From NCBI GenBank assembly GCA_035547425.1, contig DASZUU010000051.1:124001-188000 (forward strand): DNA of 64,000 nucleotides. The letters run 5' to 3'. The translations under genes were made by a program, and so were the position numbers. This stretch comes from Alloacidobacterium sp035547425 (GTDB lineage Bacteria > Acidobacteriota > Terriglobia > Terriglobales > Acidobacteriaceae). The stretch's first letter is position 1, and every line of letters begins with the position of its first letter. A model generated the notes under the pieces. The model made no database searches. It worked only from the letters and a program-made list of their open reading frames with translations, and was not told the DNA's origin. Shown in pieces: positions 33,255 to 41,337 of this stretch.

Positions 33255-33730
33255 AAACCAACGCCGCCCGTTATCTCGACTCTCTCGGCATCCATTACGA
33301 ACTACGCGAGTACGCGCTCGACACGGAAGATTTTTCCGCTATCCTTGTTGCGGAAAAGATCGGCCTGCCACCGGAGCAGGTTTTCAAAACGCTGCTCTGT
33401 GTTACCAGCGACAAGGAACATGTCTTCGCTGTTGTTCCGGGCAATGCCGAGCTGGACTTCAAAAAGCTCGCACTCGCGGCAGGAGCGCGCAAAGCTGAGA
33501 TGGTTTCGCTCAAAGATATCCAACCTCTCACCGGATATATTCGCGGAGGCGTGACGGTCTTTGGAGCGAAAAAGGACTTCTCTGTTTACGCGGATGAGAC
33601 GCTGGAGCTCTTCGATGTGATTTCGGTTTCGGCCGGTGTGCGGGGCACGCAGATGATTCTTTCCCCTGCAGATTACATCCGCGCTTCGCAGGCTACGCTG
33701 GCAGACCTTACCAAAGCAGGCTCGCAATGA
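33251..33730 (+). CDS. ybaK: YbaK/EbsC-type Cys-tRNA(Pro) deacylase between ccmA and ccmB
   Basis: This 159-residue protein is of the YbaK family, which removes cysteine wrongly attached to tRNA-Pro. The conserved lysine region is FKTLLCVTSDKEHVFAVVPG, with further family features in GVRGTQMILSPADYI. It overlaps ccmA upstream and ccmB downstream by four bases each, so all three are translationally linked. A trans-editing enzyme inside the heme-exporter genes is unusual; CcmE here also has a reactive cysteine, but any link is speculative. The start at ATG 33251 gives the normal N-terminus; longer frames lie inside ccmA. Confidence 0.9.
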   Translation: MKTNAARYLDSLGIHYELREYALDTEDFSAILVAEKIGLPPEQVFKTLLCVTSDKEHVFAVVPGNAELDFKKLALAAGARKAEMVSLKDIQPLTGYIRGGVTVFGAKKDFSVYADETLELFDVISVSAGVRGTQMILSPADYIRASQATLADLTKAGSQ

Positions 33731-34398
33731 AGCGGCCTTACGTACTCACGCACCTGCTTAAGGATATTCGCATCGAATGGCGTTCCAAAGACGCCATCAA
33801 CTCGATGCTCTTTTTTGCGCTGCTTGTTGTTGTGCTCTTCAGCCTTGCGTTCGATCCGACACGCGAATCCGCGCGCCAGATTGCGGGCGGCATTCTGTGC
33901 GTGGCGACGATGTTCGCTTCTGTCTCCGCGCTGAACCAGGCATGGGCGCGCGAGCTGCGCCATCAGGTGCTCGACGCGCAGCGGATGACACCGGCCCCGG
34001 CATCTTCGCTTTTTCTCGGCAAAGTGCTGGCGAATTTTCTGTTTGTCTCGATTGTCGAAATTATCCTTACGCCGGTCTTCATCATCTTTTACAACCTGCA
34101 TGCGTTGGGCAACGGCTGGCTGCTGGCTCTCGTGTTGCCGCTTGGGACATGGGCTCTGGTTGTCAACGGAACCTTCTTCGCAGCGCTCTCTATTCGTACG
34201 CGCAATCGCGAATTGCTGCTGCCGCTGATTCTCTTCCCCTTGTTTATTCCCGCTTTGTTGGGAATGGTGCTGGCTTCGAGCTATATCCTTACCGGCGAGC
34301 AGGAGCCCGGCCTGTGGATTAAGCTGCTCGCAGGCTATGACGTGATCTACACGACCATCTGCTTGCTGCTGTTTGAGATTGTGCTGCACGCCGAGTAA
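33727..34398 (+). CDS. ccmB: heme exporter membrane protein CcmB
   Basis: CcmB is the membrane subunit partnering CcmA. The 223-residue protein has about six hydrophobic helices (for example NSMLFFALLVVVLFSLAF, ILCVATMFASVSALNQAW and LILFPLFIPALLGMVL). The stretch RHQVLDAQRMTPAPAS with charged turns between helices is typical. Its start overlaps ybaK by four bases. No ccmC follows; the next gene is convergent. The heme-delivery module on this transcript therefore ends with CcmB. Confidence 0.9.
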   Translation: MKRPYVLTHLLKDIRIEWRSKDAINSMLFFALLVVVLFSLAFDPTRESARQIAGGILCVATMFASVSALNQAWARELRHQVLDAQRMTPAPASSLFLGKVLANFLFVSIVEIILTPVFIIFYNLHALGNGWLLALVLPLGTWALVVNGTFFAALSIRTRNRELLLPLILFPLFIPALLGMVLASSYILTGEQEPGLWIKLLAGYDVIYTTICLLLFEIVLHAE

Positions 34399-34425
34399 AA
34401 ACCCTTCGTCCGAGCAGTGAAATAT

Positions 34426-34794
34426 CTACAGGCTTGGTTCCTGATACAGTCCCACCACGTTTCCGGCTGGATCGCGAAAGCGCGCTGTAATCTCCGGCGC
34501 ATCGGCTCCAATTGGTTGCACGACCTCCCCGCCGTTTTCGATGATAGATTGGATCGTTTTCTCTACTGAATCCACCATTACATAGATCATGAATCCGGGA
34601 TGCGAGGCTGGAGATCTTCCCAGCACCCACACTCCACTCACCTCACCCACACCGTCGTCAAAGGCTGTTGCGCCATCACCGCGCGTCCGGGTCTGCCAGC
34701 CAAAAACGCGGCTGTAAAAATCGGCTGAACGAGCAATATCAGTTGCGGGAATCTCGATATAACAAATCTTCCCATTCTTAAGTGTGGGCGGCAT
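34426..34794 (-). CDS. VOC-family protein (glyoxalase/bleomycin resistance/dioxygenase)
   Basis: This 122-residue protein has the paired beta-alpha-beta-beta-beta modules of the vicinal oxygen chelate superfamily: CYIEIPATDIARSADFYSR at the start and FRDPAGNVVGLYQE at the end. Known members bind a metal for isomerase, dioxygenase or antibiotic-binding reactions. Of the usual metal ligands, a Glu (IEIPATD region) and the late Glu are present. The reaction cannot be predicted. It lies alone between ccmB and the DAHP synthase gene, in the opposite direction to both. Confidence 0.8.
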   Translation of the reverse strand: MPPTLKNGKICYIEIPATDIARSADFYSRVFGWQTRTRGDGATAFDDGVGEVSGVWVLGRSPASHPGFMIYVMVDSVEKTIQSIIENGGEVVQPIGADAPEITARFRDPAGNVVGLYQEPSL

Positions 34795-34864
34795 GTGGAC
34801 TCCTTCGCGAAATGAGCTGTCGATTCAATCTACGCCATAGGCTGTTACATTAAAAGAAAGACCC

Positions 34865-35917
34865 ATGTTCTATCCCACAGATGACCTTCGCATAAAGTCG
34901 ACGAAAGTCGTACTACCCCCGGTTTTTCTTGAAGAAGAGCTGCCGATTACCGAGCAGGCTTCCGCCACCGTATTTCAGGCGCGTAACGAAATTATTAAAA
35001 TTCTCAATGGTGAGGATCGCCGTCTCGCCATCGTGGTCGGCCCCTGCTCCATTCATGACCCCAAGGCAGCGCGTGAATACGCCGGACTGCTTAAGAACGC
35101 CGCCCCGGAGTTTGCCGATGAGCTGATGCTCATTATGCGCGTGTATTTTGAAAAACCGCGCACCACGCTGGGCTGGAAGGGTCTCATCAACGATCCATTT
35201 CTTGACGAGTCCTTCCGTATCAATGATGGCCTGCGTATGGCTCGGCATCTGCTGCTCGATCTGGCGGAGATGGGTGTGCCCGCCGGAACTGAATTTTTAG
35301 ACATGATCTCGCCGCAATACATGGCCGAGCTCGTCAGCTGGGGAGCCATTGGCGCGCGCACCACAGAGAGCCAGGGCCATCGCCAGCTTGCCTCCGGCCT
35401 TTCATGCCCGGTGGGGTTCAAAAACGGGACATCCGGCAATGTGCAGATTGCCATCGAGGCTATTGTCTCTGCCGGGCATCCGCACACGTTTCTTGGCCAC
35501 TCAAAGAATGGGCAATCGTCCATTCTTTTCACCGCCGGCAATCCCGATTGCCACATCATTCTGCGCGGTGGTCGACAGACGACGAACTATGATGCGGCGT
35601 CGGTTGCTTCAACAGCAGAGCAAATGGAAAAAGCAGGCATAAAACCGCGCATCATGATCGATTGCAGTCATGCCAACAGCGGCAAAGACCATAAGAAGCA
35701 AGGCGCAGTCTGCCGTAATGTTGCCGAACAGGTAGCCGCAGGCGATCGCCGCATCATGGGTGTCATGCTTGAGAGCAATCTGGTAGCGGGCGCGCAGAGC
35801 CTGACGATTGGCAAAACACCGGTATATGGCCAAAGCATTACCGATGCCTGCATCGACTGGAACGAAACTTACGGATTGCTGAAGGAATTAGCCGCTGCAG
35901 TTCGCGCTGCGCGCTAA
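34865..35917 (+). CDS. aroG: 3-deoxy-7-phosphoheptulonate (DAHP) synthase, class I
   Basis: The enzyme condenses phosphoenolpyruvate with erythrose 4-phosphate in the first step of aromatic amino-acid synthesis. At 350 residues it matches the class I AroF/G/H type. Blocks seen are VVGPCSIHD, MRVYFEKPRTTLGWKGLINDP, GARTTESQGHRQLASGLS, GFKNGTSG and DCSHANSGKDH, which contribute substrate and metal-binding residues. The N-terminal extension is of the feedback-regulated kind. The gene symbol aroG is approximate, since the isoenzyme type (Phe-, Tyr- or Trp-sensitive) cannot be told. No other aro gene is adjacent. Confidence 0.95.
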   Translation: MFYPTDDLRIKSTKVVLPPVFLEEELPITEQASATVFQARNEIIKILNGEDRRLAIVVGPCSIHDPKAAREYAGLLKNAAPEFADELMLIMRVYFEKPRTTLGWKGLINDPFLDESFRINDGLRMARHLLLDLAEMGVPAGTEFLDMISPQYMAELVSWGAIGARTTESQGHRQLASGLSCPVGFKNGTSGNVQIAIEAIVSAGHPHTFLGHSKNGQSSILFTAGNPDCHIILRGGRQTTNYDAASVASTAEQMEKAGIKPRIMIDCSHANSGKDHKKQGAVCRNVAEQVAAGDRRIMGVMLESNLVAGAQSLTIGKTPVYGQSITDACIDWNETYGLLKELAAAVRAAR

Positions 35918-35933
35918 ATTTGATTGCCTGCCT

Positions 35934-35968
35934 GGGCGCAGCGAGGATTTTTTATCCATGCTGCGTCC
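35934..35968. terminator. extended hairpin after the DAHP synthase gene
   Basis: CGCAGC (from 35937) pairs with GCTGCG (to 35965) around a nested GGAT / ATCC hairpin closed by T's. It is not followed by a T-tract, so it may end the transcript weakly or stabilise its 3' end. Confidence 0.4.
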
Positions 35969-36151
35969 GGAATCAAGGCGACATCTAAAACCGCGGTCTA
36001 TGTTGTGGTGAGTAAAATTGGGAATTCCCTGCCACTGAGATTGAAAGTTAGATTTCAGATAAAACTAAAAGTGCAACATTCACAATATCGCTTAACTTAT
36101 TAAAATAATTAGGATAAATAATCGATATTGTTCTACTAGAAACATTGGGAA

Positions 36152-36367
36152 TTAGCTGTACCCGCCGCCAACAAAATGGACAATTTCCAATTTGTCGCCT
36201 GCATGAAGCAGCGTTTCCGCCCATGAAGAACGGGGCACGATTTCGCCATTGTGTTCGATGGCGACGCGATCATTTTTCAGGCCCAGTTGCGCGACCAGAT
36301 CGGCAACAGTTGCGGAGGCAGAGAGGGCAGTGAAATTTTTCGAGTGGCCGTTGATAACAAGCTGCAT
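36152..36367 (-). CDS. thiS: sulfur carrier protein ThiS with a C-terminal Tyr-Ser tail
   Basis: ThiS carries sulfur as a thiocarboxylate on its C-terminal glycine in thiazole synthesis. The protein is 71 residues, with the ubiquitin-like pattern (MQLVINGHSKNF, VADLVAQLGLKNDRVAIEHNGEIV). ThiS normally ends in Gly-Gly. Here the codons before the stop read Val-Gly-Gly-Gly-Tyr-Ser, so two residues follow the glycines and would need removal before the carrier can be activated. The reading frame and stop were checked against the bases. thiC is 12 kb away and no thiG, thiF or thiE is beside it. Confidence 0.88.
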   Translation of the reverse strand: MQLVINGHSKNFTALSASATVADLVAQLGLKNDRVAIEHNGEIVPRSSWAETLLHAGDKLEIVHFVGGGYS

Positions 36368-36393
36368 AGCCTGAGCGTATCAAAAGCTGTCGT

Positions 36394-36594
36394 TCAGCGC
36401 AGATGATGCCAAATCTCCCATGCGCCGAAAATTACTCCCCAGAAAACCAGATTGAACAGCATGGCAAAAGCAAGCCCGCGCATGCACCCGAGGCCGTCAT
36501 CGTGCGCAATGGTATTCAGGGGTGGTTCCGTCCTGGATACGAGCGACAGTCGCTTTCCATGTGCGGAAGGCAAAGAGTGACTGAAAGTGCTCAT
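36394..36594 (-). CDS. small single-pass membrane protein
   Basis: A 66-residue protein with a hydrophilic N-terminal half and one clear transmembrane helix near residues 42-60 (GLAFAMLFNLVFWGVIFG), followed by AWEIWHHLR. The start at ATG 36594 has an AGGAG ribosome site. It is transcribed just before thiS (26 bases between) and could share its transcript. I do not recognise a family. It is too short for confidence from length alone, but the ribosome site and hydrophobic helix make it a credible gene. Confidence 0.6.
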   Translation of the reverse strand: MSTFSHSLPSAHGKRLSLVSRTEPPLNTIAHDDGLGCMRGLAFAMLFNLVFWGVIFGAWEIWHHLR

Positions 36595-36792
36595 GGCTCT
36601 CCTCTCACGGGGAGTGTATCGGCGAAGGGCGCGCCGCTCTTCAAAGAGTGTGCGTAGAGCAACAATCTTGTTCCAATTTGGAACAACAATTCTGTTTTAA
36701 GAATCGTGACAAAAATATGCTTAAATGCCAAAATTTGATCGCAAATGGGGAATATTTTTCCTCAAACAGCGCAGGATTTACTCTTCCCTTCC

Positions 36793-36822
36793 TTGACGAC
36801 AACAGCAACCAGAAACTACTCT
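36793..36822 (+). promoter_or_regulatory. possible nuo operon promoter
   Basis: TTGACG at 36793-36798 matches a -35 box well; TACTCT at 36817-36822, 18 bases later, is a poor -10 box. No better pair is seen in the 274-base gap upstream of nuoA. Confidence 0.3.
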
Positions 36823-36833
36823 CTGAAGAGAGG

Positions 36834-36855
36834 CTTAGGCGATAAAACGCTTAAG
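36834..36855. promoter_or_regulatory. inverted repeat in the nuo leader
   Basis: CTTAGGCG and CGCTTAAG, seven of eight bases matching, are separated by six A/T-rich bases and end 13 bases before the nuoA start. It may be an operator or a leader hairpin near the ribosome site. Confidence 0.4.
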
Positions 36856-36868
36856 CAGTGAGACTAGA

Positions 36869-37276
36869 ATGCAGGGCGCAAATTATTTCTGGAATTACGT
36901 ACCGCTGTTGCTACAAATTCTTGCTGCGGCAGGACTTGGTCTGGGAATGGTCACGGCCTCATGGTTCATCGGCCGCCATCGCAATACGAAGGCGAAGCTC
37001 GATGCCTATGAGTGCGGCGTTCCTGTAGAGGGCGATGCAAAAGGGCGCTTTTCCGTGCGCTTTTACATGGTCGCCATGCTCTTCATTCTGTTTGACGTAG
37101 AAGCCGTGTTTATGTTGCCGTGGGCAGTCATTTATCGGGAGCTGCCGAAAATCGTCGGCTCACGCCTGTTCGGCTTCTGGGAGATGCTGGTTTATCTTGG
37201 CTTTGTGCTGGTCGGCTTCTTCTATATCTGGAAAAAAGGCATTCTCGATTGGTCTACCGATAAGGGTGATCTCTAG
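36869..37276 (+). CDS. nuoA: NADH-quinone oxidoreductase subunit A
   Basis: NuoA is a small membrane subunit of complex I. The 135-residue protein has three transmembrane helices and the family signature KLDAYECGVPVEGDAKGRFS between the first two, followed by MLFILFDVEAVFMLPWAVIY. It opens the 14-kb nuo operon. The next subunit gene, nuoC, begins 60 bases later; the usual nuoB between them is missing. The start at ATG 36869 follows GTGAGACTAG, a weak ribosome site. Confidence 0.95.
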   Translation: MQGANYFWNYVPLLLQILAAAGLGLGMVTASWFIGRHRNTKAKLDAYECGVPVEGDAKGRFSVRFYMVAMLFILFDVEAVFMLPWAVIYRELPKIVGSRLFGFWEMLVYLGFVLVGFFYIWKKGILDWSTDKGDL

Positions 37277-37336
37277 CTCTTCGACAGAACATTTTTGACC
37301 AGAGCCTACTCAGGCTCGCTGCAAAGTAAGGACTCG

Positions 37337-37831
37337 ATGGACTCAGCTGTTCAAGGGAAAGATGCTGTTCTAGCGGCCCTGCCCGATAACCGGGCGCTCG
37401 CTTCCCTCCTTCAATGGAACGCCGATGCTGTTCTCGACGCAAAATATGCTCTTGAAGAACTGACGGTAACGATTGCCCGCGATGAGATTCGCGGCGCCTG
37501 TCAGGCGGTTAAAGCCGCCGGCTACAATTTTCTTGAAGATGTCACCTGCGTGGATTGGTATCCCAGTGAGCCGCGCTTCCAGGTTACCTATCACATCCTT
37601 TCGCACCGCCTGAAAGATCGTGTTCGGCTCATTTCTCCGGTTGAAAGTATCGATCCTTCTATCGACAGCATTACTTCCATCTGGCCTTCAGCCAACTTTT
37701 ATGAGCGCGAGGTGTGGGACCTCTTCGGCGTGCGCTTCCACGGTCATCCGGAACTGCGTCGCATCATGATGCCGGAGGAGTGGGAAGGCCATCCGCTGCG
37801 CAAGGACTATCCTGTGGAGGGGTACCGCTAA
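37337..37831 (+). CDS. nuoC: NADH-quinone oxidoreductase subunit C
   Basis: NuoC (30-kDa subunit) binds NuoD in the peripheral arm. The 164-residue protein ends with the family signature EREVWDLFGVRFHGHPELRR and MMPEEWEGHPLRKDYP. AAGGA precedes the ATG at 37337; a start at 37295 has no ribosome site. It is separate from NuoD, not fused as in E. coli. Its stop overlaps the nuoD start by one base (TAATG). nuoB, normally just upstream, is absent. Confidence 0.95.
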   Translation: MDSAVQGKDAVLAALPDNRALASLLQWNADAVLDAKYALEELTVTIARDEIRGACQAVKAAGYNFLEDVTCVDWYPSEPRFQVTYHILSHRLKDRVRLISPVESIDPSIDSITSIWPSANFYEREVWDLFGVRFHGHPELRRIMMPEEWEGHPLRKDYPVEGYR

Positions 37832-39072
37832 TGCCACAAGCCCCTGATCTGGCGAAATTCGTTGATACCACGACGCTGCTTAAAGCGCGTCCCGAGGAAG
37901 GCTCAAAGGACCGCACCATGGTCCTCAACATGGGGCCACAGCACCCGTCGACGCACGGTGTTCTTCGCCTGGTAATCGAGATCGATGGCGAAACAGTGCT
38001 GAAGGTGGTTCCGGATATCGGATACCTGCATACCGGCATCGAGAAGACCTGCGAGGCAAAGTTTTATCAGCAGGTAGTTCCGATGACGGACCGCATCGAC
38101 TACCTATGCCCGATGACCAATAACCTGGCTTATTGCCTGGCCATCGAAAAGCTGCTGCAGCTGGAAATTCCGGAGCGCGCACAGTGGATTCGCGTGCTGC
38201 TGAATGAGTTGACCCGGCTCAATTCACACCTGGTGTGGCTGGGCACGCACGCCATGGATATTGGCGCTCTGACCGTCTTTCTTTACTGTTTCCGCGAGCG
38301 TGAAGAGATTCTGCGTATCTTCGAGCATGTCTCAGGGCAGCGCATGATGACCTCGTACTTCCGCGTGGGTGGATTGTCGCTGGAGCCGCCGCTGGATTTC
38401 TTCGATCGCGTGCGCGCCTTCATCAAGCGGATGCCGGAGCGCATCGATCAGTACGAGAACCTGTTGACAGGCAATCCGATCTTCGTGAACCGCCTGAAAG
38501 GCGTTGGCTACCTGAGCGCGGAAGATGCGATTGCTTTAGGTGTGACCGGACCGCCGCTGCGGGCTTCGGGCGTGGACTGGGATTTGCGGCGCGATATGCC
38601 CTATTCCAGCTATGAAAAATTCAAGTTCAATGTGCCTGTTTCCACCGACGGCGATGTGTGGGCGCGGTATATCGTCCGCATTCAGGAAATGCGCGAATCG
38701 GTGAAGATCGTGGAGCAGGCGCTGGAAGGCATGCCGGAAGGCCGCATTACGGCGGATGCTCCGAAGGTGGTTCTGCCGGACCGGGAAAAGATGAAGACCC
38801 AGATGGAGTCGCTCATCTACCACTTCAAGATTGTGACCGAAGGCTTTACGGTTCCTGCCGGGCAGGTGTACCAGGCGGTCGAATCGCCGCGCGGCGAGAT
38901 GGGCTACTTCGCGGTGAGCGATGGAACGGCTAAGCCGTACCGCGTTCATATGCGAAATCCCTCGTTTGCAACATTGCAGGCACTGCAGACGATGTGCGCA
39001 GGGCGGTTAATTGCGGACGTGGTCGCGGTCATCGGCTCGATTGACATTGTTCTGGGAGAGATTGACCGGTGA
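37831..39072 (+). CDS. nuoD: NADH-quinone oxidoreductase subunit D
   Basis: NuoD (49-kDa subunit) forms the quinone site with NuoB. The protein is 413 residues and begins with a short tail followed by the signature VLNMGPQHPSTHGVLRL, with YLHTGIEKTCE and TRLNSHLVWLGTHAMDIGA further on. The C-terminus, SIDIVLGEIDR, is the conserved end of the family. The start is ATG 37831, overlapping nuoC by one base. Its stop overlaps the next gene's GTG start, an unknown protein that sits where nuoE is expected. Confidence 0.96.
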   Translation: MPQAPDLAKFVDTTTLLKARPEEGSKDRTMVLNMGPQHPSTHGVLRLVIEIDGETVLKVVPDIGYLHTGIEKTCEAKFYQQVVPMTDRIDYLCPMTNNLAYCLAIEKLLQLEIPERAQWIRVLLNELTRLNSHLVWLGTHAMDIGALTVFLYCFREREEILRIFEHVSGQRMMTSYFRVGGLSLEPPLDFFDRVRAFIKRMPERIDQYENLLTGNPIFVNRLKGVGYLSAEDAIALGVTGPPLRASGVDWDLRRDMPYSSYEKFKFNVPVSTDGDVWARYIVRIQEMRESVKIVEQALEGMPEGRITADAPKVVLPDREKMKTQMESLIYHFKIVTEGFTVPAGQVYQAVESPRGEMGYFAVSDGTAKPYRVHMRNPSFATLQALQTMCAGRLIADVVAVIGSIDIVLGEIDR

Positions 39073-39440
39073 GCGATGCTGGCACCGGCGATCCGCGGAT
39101 TTTTGCAGAGCTTTGGATTTCATTTGTTTCTCTTGTGCGCTCGTATGTGGCAGCGCATGACTTGGGGAGGATTGAAGGTCACGCCTTTACCGATGATGGA
39201 GACGATGGCAGGCTGACAATCCGGGAAGAGAAAAAAATTCTGGTCATTGAATTTGACGCGCAGACGGGCGCGGGCCAGTGGACAATATATGAGGACGAGC
39301 CGGGACCGGAGCGTCAGTTGAGCAGCGGCGGGTTCCGCATCGGGACTGACAGTCTGGTGAGCTTCAGCGACCGTCGTGGAGCGGTTGAGCTGGAAATTGC
39401 AGCGGAAGCGTTTACGGCGAAGATTTTCGATCAGGATTAA
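39069..39440 (+). CDS. protein of unknown function inside the nuo operon
   Basis: This 123-residue protein lies between nuoD and nuoE, and its GTG start overlaps the nuoD stop by four bases (GTGA), so it is translated with complex I genes. It has no cysteine, no signal peptide and no membrane helix. It is acidic, with strand-rich stretches KKILVIEFDAQTGAGQW and VELEIAAEAFTAKIF. I do not recognise a family. It might be an assembly factor or accessory subunit of complex I, but only the position suggests this. The repeat that follows separates it from nuoE. Confidence 0.7.
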   Translation: MSDAGTGDPRIFAELWISFVSLVRSYVAAHDLGRIEGHAFTDDGDDGRLTIREEKKILVIEFDAQTGAGQWTIYEDEPGPERQLSSGGFRIGTDSLVSFSDRRGAVELEIAAEAFTAKIFDQD

Positions 39441-39442
39441 AA

Positions 39443-39489
39443 CGGCAGATCCCTCCGCTTCGCGCTCAAGCGCTCCGGTCGGGATGACA
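39443..39489 (-). repeat. short repeat inside the nuo operon, GTCATCCCGA type
   Basis: On the minus strand it reads TGTCATCCCGACCGGAGCGC then TTGAGCGCGAAGCGGAGGGA and TCTGCCG, a GC-rich, partly self-complementary element. It fills nearly the whole gap before nuoE and could form a hairpin in the polycistronic mRNA. Confidence 0.6.
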
Positions 39490-39506
39490 AATGTTAGAGG
39501 ATTGGC

Positions 39507-40016
39507 ATGAGCACTTCTGCAACAACGATTTTTTCACCGGAAACAGCGGCTCGATTTGACCGTCTGGTCACGCTCTATCCGGTTAAGCGCTCGGCGCTTA
39601 TTCCCATGCTGCTCTACGCGCAGGACGAGATTGGCTATATTTCCGATGAAGTAGTGGCCGAGATTGCGCAGCGCATCGGCATTACAGAGCTTGATGTGCG
39701 CAACGTGCTCAGTTACTACTCGATGCTGCGGACCAAGCCTGCGGGCAAGTACAACGTGCAGGTTTGCACGAACATCTCCTGCATGCTGCGCGATGGATAC
39801 GGCATCCTCGAGCACTGCAAGAAGCGGCTCGGTATCGGCCATAAGGAAGTGACTCCGGACGGGCTGTTTTCACTGGAAGAGGTTGAGTGCATCGGAGCCT
39901 GCTGCTGGGCGCCTGCCGTGCAGATCAACTACGACTTTTACGATGAATTGACCCCGGAGAAGATGGACCAGATTCTTGATGATTACCAAGCCGGACGCGG
40001 AAAGGAGACGGTCTAA
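39507..40016 (+). CDS. nuoE: NADH-quinone oxidoreductase subunit E
   Basis: NuoE (24-kDa subunit) carries the [2Fe-2S] cluster N1a beside the FMN site. The protein is 169 residues with the four-cysteine pattern Cys87, Cys92 (VCTNISC) and Cys128, Cys132 (ECIGACCWAP). The thioredoxin-like fold continues with PAVQINYDFYDELTP. Its stop overlaps the nuoF start by one base. The upstream gap holds the operon's repeat, so nuoE may be translated from its own ribosome site. Confidence 0.95.
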   Translation: MSTSATTIFSPETAARFDRLVTLYPVKRSALIPMLLYAQDEIGYISDEVVAEIAQRIGITELDVRNVLSYYSMLRTKPAGKYNVQVCTNISCMLRDGYGILEHCKKRLGIGHKEVTPDGLFSLEEVECIGACCWAPAVQINYDFYDELTPEKMDQILDDYQAGRGKETV

Positions 40017-41323
40017 TGCCCAGGCTCGTTTCCCATCCTGATGAAGTCAAGATCATTTCGCGCCGTTTTGGACAGGGCGCTACCGACATCGACAAATATA
40101 TTGAGCTGGACGGCTACAAGGCTGTACAGACTGCGATCGAGAAGGGCGCCGACTGGATCATTGCCGAGATGAAGGCCTCGGGGCTGCGCGGTCGAGGCGG
40201 AGCCGGCTTCCCTACCGGTATGAAGTGGTCGTTTGTGCCGAAGCAGTCGGAACGGCCCAAGTATGTGCTTGTGAACGGCGACGAGAGTGAGCCGGGCACC
40301 TGCAAGGACCACGTTATTTTCCTGCACGATCCCCATGCCGTGGTTGAAGGCACGATGATTGCCGGACTTGCGATTGGCGCGAAGATGGGCTTCATCTACC
40401 TGCGCGGCGAGTATCGCTACCTACTGAAGATCATGGAAAAGGCAGTTGCCGATGCTTATGCCAAGGGCTTTCTCGGCAAGAACATTTTCGGCTCGGGCAT
40501 CGACTTTGACATCGTGACGCAGACCGGTGCCGGCGCTTATGAAGTAGGCGAAGAGTCTGCGCTGATGGAATCGCTTGAAGGCAAGCGCGGCGTGCCGCGC
40601 ATCAAACCGCCGTTCCCTGCCGTGGTCGGCCTGTATGGCGGTCCGACGGTCATCAACAATGCGGAGACGATTGCCAGCGTACCGCACATTCTGCTGATGG
40701 GTGGCGAGGCTTACGCCAAGGTTGGCTCGGAACGCAATGGCGGAACGCGCCTGTTCGGCATCAGCGGCCATGTGGAGCGACCCGGCGTGTATGAGCTGCC
40801 GATGGGTTACAACCTGAAAAAAGCGATTTATGAAGTTGCCGGTGGTATTCGCGGCGGACGCGGGCTGAAGGCTGTGGTTCCGGGCGGTTCGTCGACGCCT
40901 GTACTGAAACCGGAAGAGATTGATGTGGGCCTCGACTTCGACCAGATGGGCAAAGCAGGTACGATGCTTGGCTCGGGTGGAATTGTCGTGATTGACGACC
41001 AGACCTGCATGGTGGAGTTCGCGCTGCGCACCATCAAGTTTTACCAGCACGAGAGCTGCGGCTGGTGCATCCCCTGCCGCGAAGGCACCGACTGGCTGAA
41101 GAAGACAATTGGCCGCGTGCATGCCGGCGGCGGTGTGGATAAGGATCTGGACAACATTCGCTACCTTGCCGAGAACATGATGGGCCGCACCTTCTGTCCG
41201 CTTGGCGACGCGGCGGCAATGCCGACGATTGGATTTATCAAGAAGTTCCGCAACGAGTTTGAAGACCACTTGAACGGCAAACCTTGCCCGTATGCGCATA
41301 CGGAAGAACCGGCGCTGGTATAG
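40016..41323 (+). CDS. nuoF: NADH-quinone oxidoreductase subunit F
   Basis: NuoF (51-kDa subunit) binds NADH and FMN and carries cluster N3. The 435-residue protein has the nucleotide motif GRGGAGFPTG at 59-68 and the second one NGDESEPGTCKD. N3 ligands are Cys348, Cys351, Cys354 (SCGWCIPCREG) and Cys394 (FCPLGDAAAM). The start at ATG 40016 overlaps nuoE by one base. With NuoE and NuoG it forms the complete NADH input module here. Confidence 0.97.
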   Translation: MPRLVSHPDEVKIISRRFGQGATDIDKYIELDGYKAVQTAIEKGADWIIAEMKASGLRGRGGAGFPTGMKWSFVPKQSERPKYVLVNGDESEPGTCKDHVIFLHDPHAVVEGTMIAGLAIGAKMGFIYLRGEYRYLLKIMEKAVADAYAKGFLGKNIFGSGIDFDIVTQTGAGAYEVGEESALMESLEGKRGVPRIKPPFPAVVGLYGGPTVINNAETIASVPHILLMGGEAYAKVGSERNGGTRLFGISGHVERPGVYELPMGYNLKKAIYEVAGGIRGGRGLKAVVPGGSSTPVLKPEEIDVGLDFDQMGKAGTMLGSGGIVVIDDQTCMVEFALRTIKFYQHESCGWCIPCREGTDWLKKTIGRVHAGGGVDKDLDNIRYLAENMMGRTFCPLGDAAAMPTIGFIKKFRNEFEDHLNGKPCPYAHTEEPALV

Positions 41324-41337
41324 AGGATCAGGAAGAA

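Noticed and set aside
36648..36845. Small open frame of 65 codons upstream of nuoA
   Set aside because: No ribosome site, unusual composition for this genome and overlap with the likely nuo promoter.
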